This document shows, piece by piece, positions 7,641 through 14,284 of a DNA stretch of 18,735 bases (the stretch's first letter is position 1; each line of letters opens with the position of its first letter). The DNA lies in assembly GCA_002448975.1 (NCBI GenBank), contig DKBO01000260.1, forward strand, positions 1,823 to 20,557, read 5' to 3'. Source of the stretch: Nitrospiraceae bacterium UBA6898 (GTDB taxonomy: Bacteria; Nitrospirota; Thermodesulfovibrionia; Thermodesulfovibrionales; UBA6898). The notes beneath the pieces were generated by a model. It ran no database searches, was not told where the DNA came from, and saw only the letters and a program-made list of their open reading frames with translations. Made by a program: the position numbers and the translations under genes.

Positions 7641-7667
7641 TTAGCACTCTCCTTGTTCGAGTGCTAA
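7641..7667. promoter_or_regulatory. CIRCE operator (HrcA binding site)
   Basis: A perfect match to the CIRCE consensus: TTAGCACTC (7641-7649), a 9-bp spacer (7650-7658) and GAGTGCTAA (7659-7667). It sits immediately downstream of the -10 box and over the probable transcription start, where bound HrcA would block initiation. The Shine-Dalgarno of hrcA is formed mainly by the spacer, so in mRNA it would lie in the loop of the CIRCE hairpin. Confidence 0.98.
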
Positions 7668-7669
7668 TA

Positions 7670-7698
7670 ATTTAACAGGTTGGCTCAAGACGTGTCAA
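7670..7698 (-). promoter_or_regulatory. sigma70-type promoter of the hrcA-grpE-dnaK-dnaJ-rsmE operon
   Basis: On the minus strand there is a perfect -35 box TTGACA (7693-7698), a 17-bp spacer and a -10 box TTAAAT (7670-7675). The expected start falls inside CIRCE, the normal arrangement for HrcA-controlled operons. No sigma32-type promoter was seen, consistent with repression by HrcA as the main control. Confidence 0.85.
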
Positions 7699-7739
7699 GC
7701 GCAAACAATTATAATTAAAAAACAATAGGTTATATTGAT

Positions 7740-8576
7740 TTACCAATCAAGTTTTCTCGTCATAAGCCTCTGGTACATAGATCTTGGCAGAAATGCATTG
7801 CTGTGGATTTCGTCAGAGTAATATCTACACCTTATCTTATGCTTTGTCCTGATCTCTCTGGGGTCTAATTGCTTGGAACCGATCGAAAAGGTCCACCAGT
7901 TTCCGGCATATGTTGCTATGGGTGCGGTATAGAGATCGACGATAGGAAATACAGATCGCAGTGTCTCCTGCACCCCGATCACAATATCTTTATGGAAATG
8001 GAGTGATTCCGAGAGTGAGACATACATGCCGTCCCGGGTCAGGCAGTTCTTGACAGAATGGAAGAATTTCTTTGTAAAGAGACTTTTTGCAAATCCTATG
8101 ATGTCCGTAGAATCGACGATTACAAGATCAATATCCGCTGACCTTCTCTTTACGAACTCGGCGCCGTCCATGCATTTGATCTGGACCCGTTTATCGGTGA
8201 TCCCGCATGCCACGCGGGGAAAGTACTTTTGTGATACCTTGATGACATCTTCATCGATCTCAATAAAATAGACCTTCTCAACGGATTTGTGCTTTAGGAC
8301 TTCTCGGACGGTTCCCCCATCCCCGCCGCCGATTACAACCACCTTCTTCGGTTCGGGGTGACTGCACATTACCACATGCGTCAGCATCTCATGGTAAAAG
8401 AGTTCGTCCTTTTCCGTGATCTGGACTACCCCGTCCAGTACCAGAATTTTTCCGAAGTGCGGATTCTCAAATACCATGATGTCCTGGAACTCGCTGCGTT
8501 TATGATAGAGTATCTTGCTCACTTCGTAGGTATACTGGATAGGGGCATACGGGTCTTTTTCGAAGAATCTGATCAT
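7740..8576 (-). CDS. speE: Spermidine synthase-family aminopropyltransferase
   Basis: A 278-aa cytoplasmic enzyme of the polyamine aminopropyltransferase family, which moves an aminopropyl group from decarboxylated SAM to putrescine. The N-terminal beta domain has LDGVVQITEKDELFYHEM, and the Rossmann domain has VVVIGGGDGGTVREVLKH (GGGDGG 83-88), a classic signature. The catalytic Asp is D155. The following loop reads DSTDIIGF where the family norm is DSTDPxGP, so two conserved prolines are replaced. The C-terminal YAGNWWTFSIGSK is typical. The ATG at 8574-8576 is chosen because GAGGTGG precedes it by four nt. It lies 11 bp after the decarboxylase gene, so the two are one unit. The altered loop leaves open a different acceptor amine. 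Confidence 0.88.
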   Translation of the reverse strand: MIRFFEKDPYAPIQYTYEVSKILYHKRSEFQDIMVFENPHFGKILVLDGVVQITEKDELFYHEMLTHVVMCSHPEPKKVVVIGGGDGGTVREVLKHKSVEKVYFIEIDEDVIKVSQKYFPRVACGITDKRVQIKCMDGAEFVKRRSADIDLVIVDSTDIIGFAKSLFTKKFFHSVKNCLTRDGMYVSLSESLHFHKDIVIGVQETLRSVFPIVDLYTAPIATYAGNWWTFSIGSKQLDPREIRTKHKIRCRYYSDEIHSNAFLPRSMYQRLMTRKLDW

Positions 8577-8587
8577 GGGGCCACCTC

Positions 8588-9742
8588 TCAAATCAGGATA
8601 GTTTTCGGTATGGAAAAACCATTAAATTCAGATGCATATGAAATCGTATATGCTCCGCTGGACAGAATGAGCACATAGCTGCCGACAGAAGGTTCAGGGA
8701 GCATGACGTCTTTTTCTATGACATCGAAACTGTCGCAGCTCGGGCCGGCAAGTGTCCATTTTCTGGTTTCCCGTGAGCCTTCCACGATGTAGGTATATTT
8801 AATACCGCCAACGCTCTCCATGAGCCCGTTGAATACGCCTACATCAAGAGAGAGCCATTCCTCATCACCCCGGGAGGCTTTTCCGATGACGCGCGTGACA
8901 AAAATGCCAGCATCACCAACGACGGCCCTGCCGGGCTCAATAAGCACCCGGATTTTTCTCGGGAACTTCTCATAGATCAGTTTATTGATATTTTTATCGA
9001 TTGCCGAAATGCCGACGACGTCCTTGGTATACCGAATCGGATAGCCGCCCCCGATGTTCAGAAGTGAAAGTTTGATGCCGGCCTTTTCAGCCCTCTCCCA
9101 CAGGTCTTTTGCCTTGTTCAGCGCTGAGTTCCAGTTGTAGATGTTCGTGCACTGCGATCCTACATGAAAGGTTATGCCGACGGGGTTCAGGCCTTTTTTC
9201 TTGGCAAGGATGAGTAGTTCCTCTGCTTCATCGACTTCAACGGCAAACTTCTTGCTTAGGGGCCATTCACTTCCTTCGTTCGGGACCGAAAGTCTGACGT
9301 AAACACTAGCCCCCGGTACATATTCTCGAAGTTTCAGGACCTCAGCTTCCGAATCGAAGGAATAATACTTAATGCCGGCCTCTGCTGCCATCCTGAGAAA
9401 CCGGAAGGATTTGACAGGATTACTAGTAATTATCCTTGCACTGGAAACCCCTATGGAAGCAAGGATGTTCAGTTCCCCTTCCGATGCTATTTCAAAACCG
9501 ATGCCGAGACTGTTAACGAGCTTCAGTACCTCGATATCCGGATTTGCCTTGACGGCATAGAAGACCTCGGCATGCATGATATGCTTTCCGATATCATGGA
9601 CTTTCTGACGAACTTTTGCCTTGTCCATCAGAAGGTATGGCGGTTCGATGACTGTGTTCCTGATGAACTCGACCGTTTTCCGGATCGTGGACTTCGCGGT
9701 TATCTTTAAATGTGATTTTTCGATTCTGAAACGGTGCTTCAT
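8588..9742 (-). CDS. PLP-dependent ornithine/lysine decarboxylase (type III fold)
   Basis: A 384-aa alanine-racemase-fold decarboxylase. PLP would bind Lys65 in FYAVKANPD. Other landmarks are HVGSQ (193-197), GGGYP (231-235, phosphate binding), EPGR (269-272), LDVGVFNGLMES (about 299-310), GPSCDSFD with Cys336-Asp337 (the catalytic and substrate-binding pair donated across the dimer), and GAYT (363-366). GPSCD and the FNGL loop point to ornithine and/or lysine rather than arginine, diaminopimelate or carboxynorspermidine. Putrescine or cadaverine would be the product, and spermidine synthase directly downstream favours putrescine. A roughly 30-residue N-terminal extension precedes the conserved core. 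GAGGA lies nine nt before the ATG. No SAM decarboxylase gene is present in the window. Confidence 0.88.
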   Translation of the reverse strand: MKHRFRIEKSHLKITAKSTIRKTVEFIRNTVIEPPYLLMDKAKVRQKVHDIGKHIMHAEVFYAVKANPDIEVLKLVNSLGIGFEIASEGELNILASIGVSSARIITSNPVKSFRFLRMAAEAGIKYYSFDSEAEVLKLREYVPGASVYVRLSVPNEGSEWPLSKKFAVEVDEAEELLILAKKKGLNPVGITFHVGSQCTNIYNWNSALNKAKDLWERAEKAGIKLSLLNIGGGYPIRYTKDVVGISAIDKNINKLIYEKFPRKIRVLIEPGRAVVGDAGIFVTRVIGKASRGDEEWLSLDVGVFNGLMESVGGIKYTYIVEGSRETRKWTLAGPSCDSFDVIEKDVMLPEPSVGSYVLILSSGAYTISYASEFNGFSIPKTILI

Positions 9743-9767
9743 TGTATCTTGTCCTCAGTGAGCAATT

Positions 9768-9796
9768 ATTAAACGGTATTTCCCGGAAAAATTCAA
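9768..9796 (-). promoter_or_regulatory. Promoter for the decarboxylase-speE unit
   Basis: On the minus strand TTGAAT (9791-9796) and TTTAAT (9768-9773) are separated by exactly 17 bp, and the -10 box lies about 25 nt upstream of the decarboxylase ATG. The region is AT-rich compared with its flanks. This suggests the polyamine genes are transcribed independently of the tlyA region. Confidence 0.6.
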
Positions 9797-9823
9797 TAAA
9801 AAGTTCGCCGCGGTCGCACGTGG

Positions 9824-9910
9824 TCAGATGGAAAGCAGGGATTTGATGCTCAAGGCCATGTCATGCATTTTGAAAGGTTTCTGAAAGAAGGTGTGATGGA
9901 AAGAGGAGGG
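9824..9910 (-). pseudogene. Remnant of a response-regulator receiver domain (3' end)
   Basis: On the minus strand a short open segment ends with TFFQKPFKMHDMALSIKSLL and a TGA at 9824-9826. This matches the last part of CheY-like receiver domains: the conserved Lys-Pro after strand 5, then the amphipathic helix 5 ending in a Leu-Leu pair. The rest of the receiver, including the phospho-acceptor Asp, is absent. The sequence just upstream is the end of the neighbouring gene in another frame. It is therefore a fragment, presumably left by deletion. Chance resemblance is possible because only about 22 residues match. Confidence 0.4.
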
Positions 9911-9936
9911 TGATCGCATTTCCTTATGACAGGCGG

Positions 9937-10620
9937 TCATTTGGGCTTCCTTGCGGCGAGCAGACGTTTCCCGGCGCTTCTGACCGCGTCGGGTACGTTC
10001 TTATTCTTCTCGAGGATGACAAGGTCCTTAGTCTTGAGATTGCCCACAAGGCCGATCGATATGCCGGGGGGGGTTTTGGGATTGGTCACCAGGGCAAATA
10101 CAACGGCATACTTTTTCAGCCACTCCCTGTTCTTGGCAATTCTTCTCAGTGCCTCGTCGCTTATGGATCGGGACCGCGCTATCATCTCGACCTCTGTATC
10201 GGTAATCTTCTGATTATCGAGAACGCCGAGCATCACTTCCTTGTTCGTATCCTTGATCAATATCCCCCTGATCTCCCTGCCTCCCTTCATTGCGAGCTGT
10301 AATCTCTCAGAAACGGATAATGTTTGAATCTTCTGCAGGATGTTCTGCGTGCGTATCTCCTTCGAACGTTCCGGTTTTGCCACTGCAGTGGGCGAGCATG
10401 ACGGTGTGGGAAGATGAAGGAGGGCCGAGACCGAGTTCCTCACATCTTCGGGAGTATCAGGGTGTGAATGGAGCAGTTGGAGAATCTCGGGCCGGTTGGT
10501 GTTCGTCCTTGCGATTTCCTGAAAAAGGGATGGGTCTAAGGCATCGTCGATAAGTATCTCTATGACATCTTTAGACGCGACGGAAAAATCAATGCCGATC
10601 AGGATCTTAGACTCTTCCAA
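9937..10620 (-). CDS. Unrecognised alpha-solenoid (LRV/HEAT-like repeat) protein
   Basis: A 227-aa protein with no signal peptide or membrane segment, so probably cytoplasmic. It is built of short helical repeats punctuated by Asn-Pro/His-Pro turns: HSHPDTPEDVR, SRSISDEALRRIAKNREW, TNPKTPPGISIGLV and KNVPDAVRSAGKRLL. This pattern resembles leucine-rich-repeat-variant or HEAT-like solenoids, which usually bind other proteins. A middle linker (about residues 73-92) is Pro/Ser-rich. I recall similar uncharacterised proteins in Geobacter-like and Nitrospirota genomes, but no function. The start is a TTG (10618-10620) with AGGAGG seven nt upstream, inside the end of tlyA. The 14-bp overlap suggests translational coupling. 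Longer frames would overlap tlyA by 120 bp. A C8 run on the coding strand (10066-10073) lies in the Thr-Pro-Pro codons. Confidence 0.8.
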   Translation of the reverse strand: MEESKILIGIDFSVASKDVIEILIDDALDPSLFQEIARTNTNRPEILQLLHSHPDTPEDVRNSVSALLHLPTPSCSPTAVAKPERSKEIRTQNILQKIQTLSVSERLQLAMKGGREIRGILIKDTNKEVMLGVLDNQKITDTEVEMIARSRSISDEALRRIAKNREWLKKYAVVFALVTNPKTPPGISIGLVGNLKTKDLVILEKNKNVPDAVRSAGKRLLAARKPK

Positions 10621-11359
10621 GATCTTTCCTCCTGAGGTAAATGAAATATTCTCTATTACCCTTCTGTCCGGGAACAGGAGAGTCACAGATACCGATGACG
10701 GAAAGTCCTGAAGCCTCTGAGAATTCACATATTCTGTTCACGGCAGAGAGACGCATTGTCTCATTCCTGACGATGCCTCCTTTTTCTACCATTTTCCTGT
10801 CCAGCTCGAACTGAGGCTTTATAAGTGCAATCACATCCCCGCTATCATGCAAAAAATCGTGCACTCGGGGAAGCACCTTGGTGAGGGAGATAAACGACAC
10901 GTCAATCACGATGAGATCGACTGTTTCCGGGATGCGTTCTTTTTCAAGGTAACGGATGTTTGTTTTTTCGTAGAGAATGACCCGGTGGTTGTTTCTCAAT
11001 GACCAGTCCAGTTGTCCATATCCCACATCTACCGCGTATACTTTTACCGCGCCCCGCTCAAGCACACAATCCGTGAAGCCGCCGGTAGAGCACCCGATGT
11101 CCATGACGGCTTTACCGGAAGGGTCTACGTTAAAAATTTCCAGTGCCGCAGCGAGCTTTACGCCGCCCCGGCTGACATACGGGATATCGTCTTCCTGCAG
11201 GACAACGTCTGCATCGATATGAATGAGCGCTCCGGCCTTGGAGACTTTCTGGCTGTCGACAAGCACATGTCCGGCCATAATCAGCGCTTTCGCCCGCTCC
11301 CTGCTCTTCACGATTCCTCTGTCAACAATTATCTTATCGAGCCGTTCTTTTGGTTTCAT
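10607..11359 (-). CDS. tlyA: TlyA-family rRNA 2'-O-methyltransferase
   Basis: A 250-aa protein of the TlyA/hemolysin A family. Residues 1-60 form an S4 RNA-binding domain (RLDKIIVDRG, SRERAKALIMAGHVLVD). A FtsJ-like Rossmann methyltransferase follows, with SAM motif MDIGCSTGGFTD (D87-G94), IDVSFISLTKVLP and KPQFE. Characterised members methylate ribose 2'-OH of cytidines in rRNA (C1920 of 23S, and in some species C1409 of 16S); which applies here cannot be told. The ATG at 11357-11359 is preferred over an upstream TTG because the protein then begins at the S4 domain (MKPKERLDK). A TATAAT-like box (11394-11399) in the 98-bp gap after dxs could provide extra transcription. Confidence 0.9.
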   Translation of the reverse strand: MKPKERLDKIIVDRGIVKSRERAKALIMAGHVLVDSQKVSKAGALIHIDADVVLQEDDIPYVSRGGVKLAAALEIFNVDPSGKAVMDIGCSTGGFTDCVLERGAVKVYAVDVGYGQLDWSLRNNHRVILYEKTNIRYLEKERIPETVDLIVIDVSFISLTKVLPRVHDFLHDSGDVIALIKPQFELDRKMVEKGGIVRNETMRLSAVNRICEFSEASGLSVIGICDSPVPGQKGNREYFIYLRRKDLGRV

Positions 11360-11457
11360 GTATTCTGTGTGCGAGCAGATCCTGTTTTCTTCTATTATAA
11401 TGAAAAACAAGGTTTTCGTGAGAGCATCGCAGGGAAAGACCTTCTCCGGACAGGGAA

Positions 11458-13332
11458 TTAAGAAATCATAAAAGGCTCTTTGGTAAAGGCATGGGCTGTC
11501 TCGTAGAGACCGTCTTCGTCAAGTCCGTATATGGCCCTCAAGCGTTCCATGCCACCCTGTTCAACGAAGAAATCGGGGATCCCGACCCTTTTTACCATAA
11601 CAGAGAACTTTCCGGCATCAGCAAGACATTCCATGACAGCACTGCCAAAGCCTCCCTGTAGTACATTTTCCTCTATCGTTATGATCCTGGGGACGCGGGA
11701 AGTGATGTTCAGAATGAGATCACGGTCGAGCGGTTTTATAAAGCGTGCATTGACAACAGCAGCATGAATGTCCACAGTCTCGAGGCGTTCCGCAGCCCTG
11801 ATCGCTGCAAATGCCGTGTTGCCTGCCGCCACGAAAACAACATCAGAGCCGTCTCTCAGCATTTCGGCTCTGCCCAGAGAAATAGGGGCGTTTGGCGAGG
11901 CAAGGTGCGGAGCTATTCCCCGCGGGTATCTGATGGCTGAAGGACCGTCATGTTCCAGTGCCCATGCAAGCATGAGCATCAGTTCATCGGTGTCCTTCGG
12001 CGCAAGAACCGTGAGGTTTGGGATGTGCCTCAGAAAAGATATATCAAATACCCCGTGATGCGTCGGCCCATCCTCCCCGACGAAGCCGCAGCGGTCAATG
12101 GCAAAGACAACCGGGAGCTTCTGCAGACAAACATCATGGACGATCTGATCATACGCGCGCTGAAGGAAGGTCGAGTAGACAGCAACAACAGGCCTGAGAC
12201 CTCCTGATGCCAGTCCGGCGGCAAACGTGACGGCATGCTGTTCTGCGATGCCGACATCATAGATCCGGTTGGGAAACTGTTCAGCAAAACAATCAAGCCC
12301 GGTTCCTTCCTTCATCGCTGCGGTAATGGCGATAATGCGGGAGTCTTTTTCGGCAAGCGTGGACAGACACCTGCCAAAGGCTGCACTGTAGCTGACAGCC
12401 CCTATGCTTATCGGGGAACCTGTTTCCACCTCAAAAGGGCCGACGCCATGGAACACGCACGGATCTTTTTCAGAAAACTCGTATCCCTTGCCTTTTTTCG
12501 TAATGACATGGACCAGGGTAGGCGAGGTGGATGATTTTATCCTCTTCAGGGTTTCGATAAGCTGTTCGATGTCGTGGCCGTCAATAGGACCGATATAGTC
12601 GAAGCCAAGCTCCTCAAAAAGCATGCCCGGAAGCAGTATGCCTTTCAAGGTCTCCTCCGCCTTCTGCGCTATTTTCGCAACCTGACCGCCAAGGCGAGGT
12701 ATGCTTTCAAGGAAAGATTTTGTCTCTTTCTTGAACCTCCGGTACCGTTCGTCCGTGAGTATTCTGTTCATGTATGATGACAGCGCCCCCACGTTCGGCG
12801 ATATAGACATTTCGTTGTCATTCAGGACGACAATGAGGTCTTTTTTTAAATGTCCTGCGTTGTTCAAACCTTCAAAGGCCAATCCGCCTGAAAGCGCACC
12901 GTCACCGATCACGGCGATCACCTTGCAATCTTTACGGTTTCTGTCCCTGGCCTCGAGGATGCCCAAAGCAGCAGAAATGGAAGTTGAGCTGTGGCCAGTC
13001 CCAAAAGGATCATGAAGTGATTCTGATATTTTCGGAAACCCCGAGATCCCTTGATATTTTCTGATGGATGAAAAAAGATTCTTTCTTCCGGTGAGGACCT
13101 TATGGGCATATGACTGATGGCCAACATCCCAGACGATCTTGTCCTCAGGCGAATGAAAAACATAATGGAGCGCGATGGTTATTTCGACAATGCCGAGGTT
13201 TGATGCAAGATGTCCGCCATTCGCAGAAACAGTTCGTATGATCAGGGTCCTGAGTTCCTGGGCAAGCGCGGTGAGTTCGTCGGCAGTAAGGGTTTTTAGG
13301 TCTTCGGGAGAAGAAATTCTGTCAAGGACCAT
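11458..13332 (-). CDS. dxs: 1-deoxy-D-xylulose-5-phosphate synthase
   Basis: A 624-aa thiamine-diphosphate enzyme that joins pyruvate and glyceraldehyde 3-phosphate to make DXP, the entry step of the MEP isoprenoid pathway and a source for thiamine and pyridoxal. It has all the landmarks: GGHLASNLG (His41), WDVGHQSYAHK (from 68), the ThDP/Mg motif GDGALSGG (143-150) with NDNEMSIS (171-178), the catalytic Glu364 in VGIAEQHAV, RCGFVGEDGPTHHG in the pyrimidine domain and EENVLQGGFGS in the C-terminal domain. Length is normal. Its ATG overlaps the TGA of the prenyl synthase gene (TGATG), a translational-coupling arrangement widespread for ispA-dxs. Confidence 0.98.
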   Translation of the reverse strand: MVLDRISSPEDLKTLTADELTALAQELRTLIIRTVSANGGHLASNLGIVEITIALHYVFHSPEDKIVWDVGHQSYAHKVLTGRKNLFSSIRKYQGISGFPKISESLHDPFGTGHSSTSISAALGILEARDRNRKDCKVIAVIGDGALSGGLAFEGLNNAGHLKKDLIVVLNDNEMSISPNVGALSSYMNRILTDERYRRFKKETKSFLESIPRLGGQVAKIAQKAEETLKGILLPGMLFEELGFDYIGPIDGHDIEQLIETLKRIKSSTSPTLVHVITKKGKGYEFSEKDPCVFHGVGPFEVETGSPISIGAVSYSAAFGRCLSTLAEKDSRIIAITAAMKEGTGLDCFAEQFPNRIYDVGIAEQHAVTFAAGLASGGLRPVVAVYSTFLQRAYDQIVHDVCLQKLPVVFAIDRCGFVGEDGPTHHGVFDISFLRHIPNLTVLAPKDTDELMLMLAWALEHDGPSAIRYPRGIAPHLASPNAPISLGRAEMLRDGSDVVFVAAGNTAFAAIRAAERLETVDIHAAVVNARFIKPLDRDLILNITSRVPRIITIEENVLQGGFGSAVMECLADAGKFSVMVKRVGIPDFFVEQGGMERLRAIYGLDEDGLYETAHAFTKEPFMIS

Positions 13333-14219
13333 CAGCTCCTCCTTGTAAGAACATAATCCGCTATCTTTCTGAGCGTGTCAGCCTCAGAAGAGAAGAGCGA
13401 AAGCGCTGCATGTGCATTGGTAATAAGATTTTCCGCTATTTCCTTTGATTTGTGCAAGCCATACAGACGCGGGTATGTCATTTTCTTAATCTTTTCGTCT
13501 CCCCCTACCATCTTCCCGAGTTCCTCGGTGACGCCTTCGATATCCAGGATATCATCGATCACCTGGAAGGCAAGGCCGACATGCTCGCCATACATGCTTA
13601 GCGCGTCGAGGATCTCCTGATCGCTGCCGAACAGGATGGGTCCCATGCGAACGGATGCCCTGAGCAGGGCACCGGTCTTACGGGTATGGATGAAATGCAG
13701 CGTTTCCCTGTCGGGCTCCTTTTTTTCAGAGAGAATATCCTGAACCTGTCCCGCTACCATGCCGTCGAGCCCCGAGGCAAGGGCGACCTCTCTCAGTGCA
13801 AGCAGCAGTCTGAGCGGCGTGATCCTGGATGAGAGGGAGGGATCCGACAGGATGGCAAAAGCATCGGTAAGCAGTGCGTCTCCCGCGAGAATGGCGATTG
13901 CCTCTCCGAATACCTTGTGATTTGTGGGTTTGCCTCGACGCAGGTCATCGTTATCCATGGAAGGCAGGTCATCATGGATGAGTGAATAGGTATGGATCAG
14001 CTCGAGTGTCGACGCATAGGGTACGATATCGGCAGGGTCGCCTCCGCAGGTCTCATAGGCGGCGAGGGCGAGGACGGGACGGACGCGTTTGCCACCAGCA
14101 AAAAGAGAATAGCCCATTGCCTCCTGCAGGACAGGAGGCGTATGCGGATTTCTGTAGTATTCTTTCAAGAATGTGTCTACGAGGTCCCGCTTTTCGTGAA
14201 GATATTTCTTGATATCCAT
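13332..14219 (-). CDS. ispA: Polyprenyl synthetase (farnesyl/geranylgeranyl diphosphate synthase)
   Basis: A 295-aa trans-isoprenyl diphosphate synthase that condenses isopentenyl diphosphate with allylic diphosphates. The first Asp-rich motif is DDLPSMDNDD (83-92), with the two-residue insertion typical of bacterial short-chain enzymes. The second is DDILD (222-226). GGKRVRP (42-48) binds diphosphate. A tyrosine five residues before the first motif (Y78) and the overall likeness to IspA favour C15 product, but C20 cannot be excluded. It is directly coupled to dxs. The exonuclease VII genes that commonly precede ispA are missing here and guaA takes their place. Confidence 0.94.
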   Translation of the reverse strand: MDIKKYLHEKRDLVDTFLKEYYRNPHTPPVLQEAMGYSLFAGGKRVRPVLALAAYETCGGDPADIVPYASTLELIHTYSLIHDDLPSMDNDDLRRGKPTNHKVFGEAIAILAGDALLTDAFAILSDPSLSSRITPLRLLLALREVALASGLDGMVAGQVQDILSEKKEPDRETLHFIHTRKTGALLRASVRMGPILFGSDQEILDALSMYGEHVGLAFQVIDDILDIEGVTEELGKMVGGDEKIKKMTYPRLYGLHKSKEIAENLITNAHAALSLFSSEADTLRKIADYVLTRRS

Positions 14220-14284
14220 AGTGTTTCTGAAACGCGCCAGGTCAGAAATACATCGCTAGCTGCGTGTCGCTGGTATGCTTTTAT

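Noticed and set aside
7645..7647. Upstream GTG as hrcA start
   Set aside because: Only one base separates it from the AAGGAG Shine-Dalgarno; the GTG at 7636-7638 has proper spacing.
9910..10302. 130-aa plus-strand open frame opposite the solenoid gene
   Set aside because: Its translation mirrors the minus-strand codons and has no motif, while the minus-strand gene has a clear SD and repeat structure.
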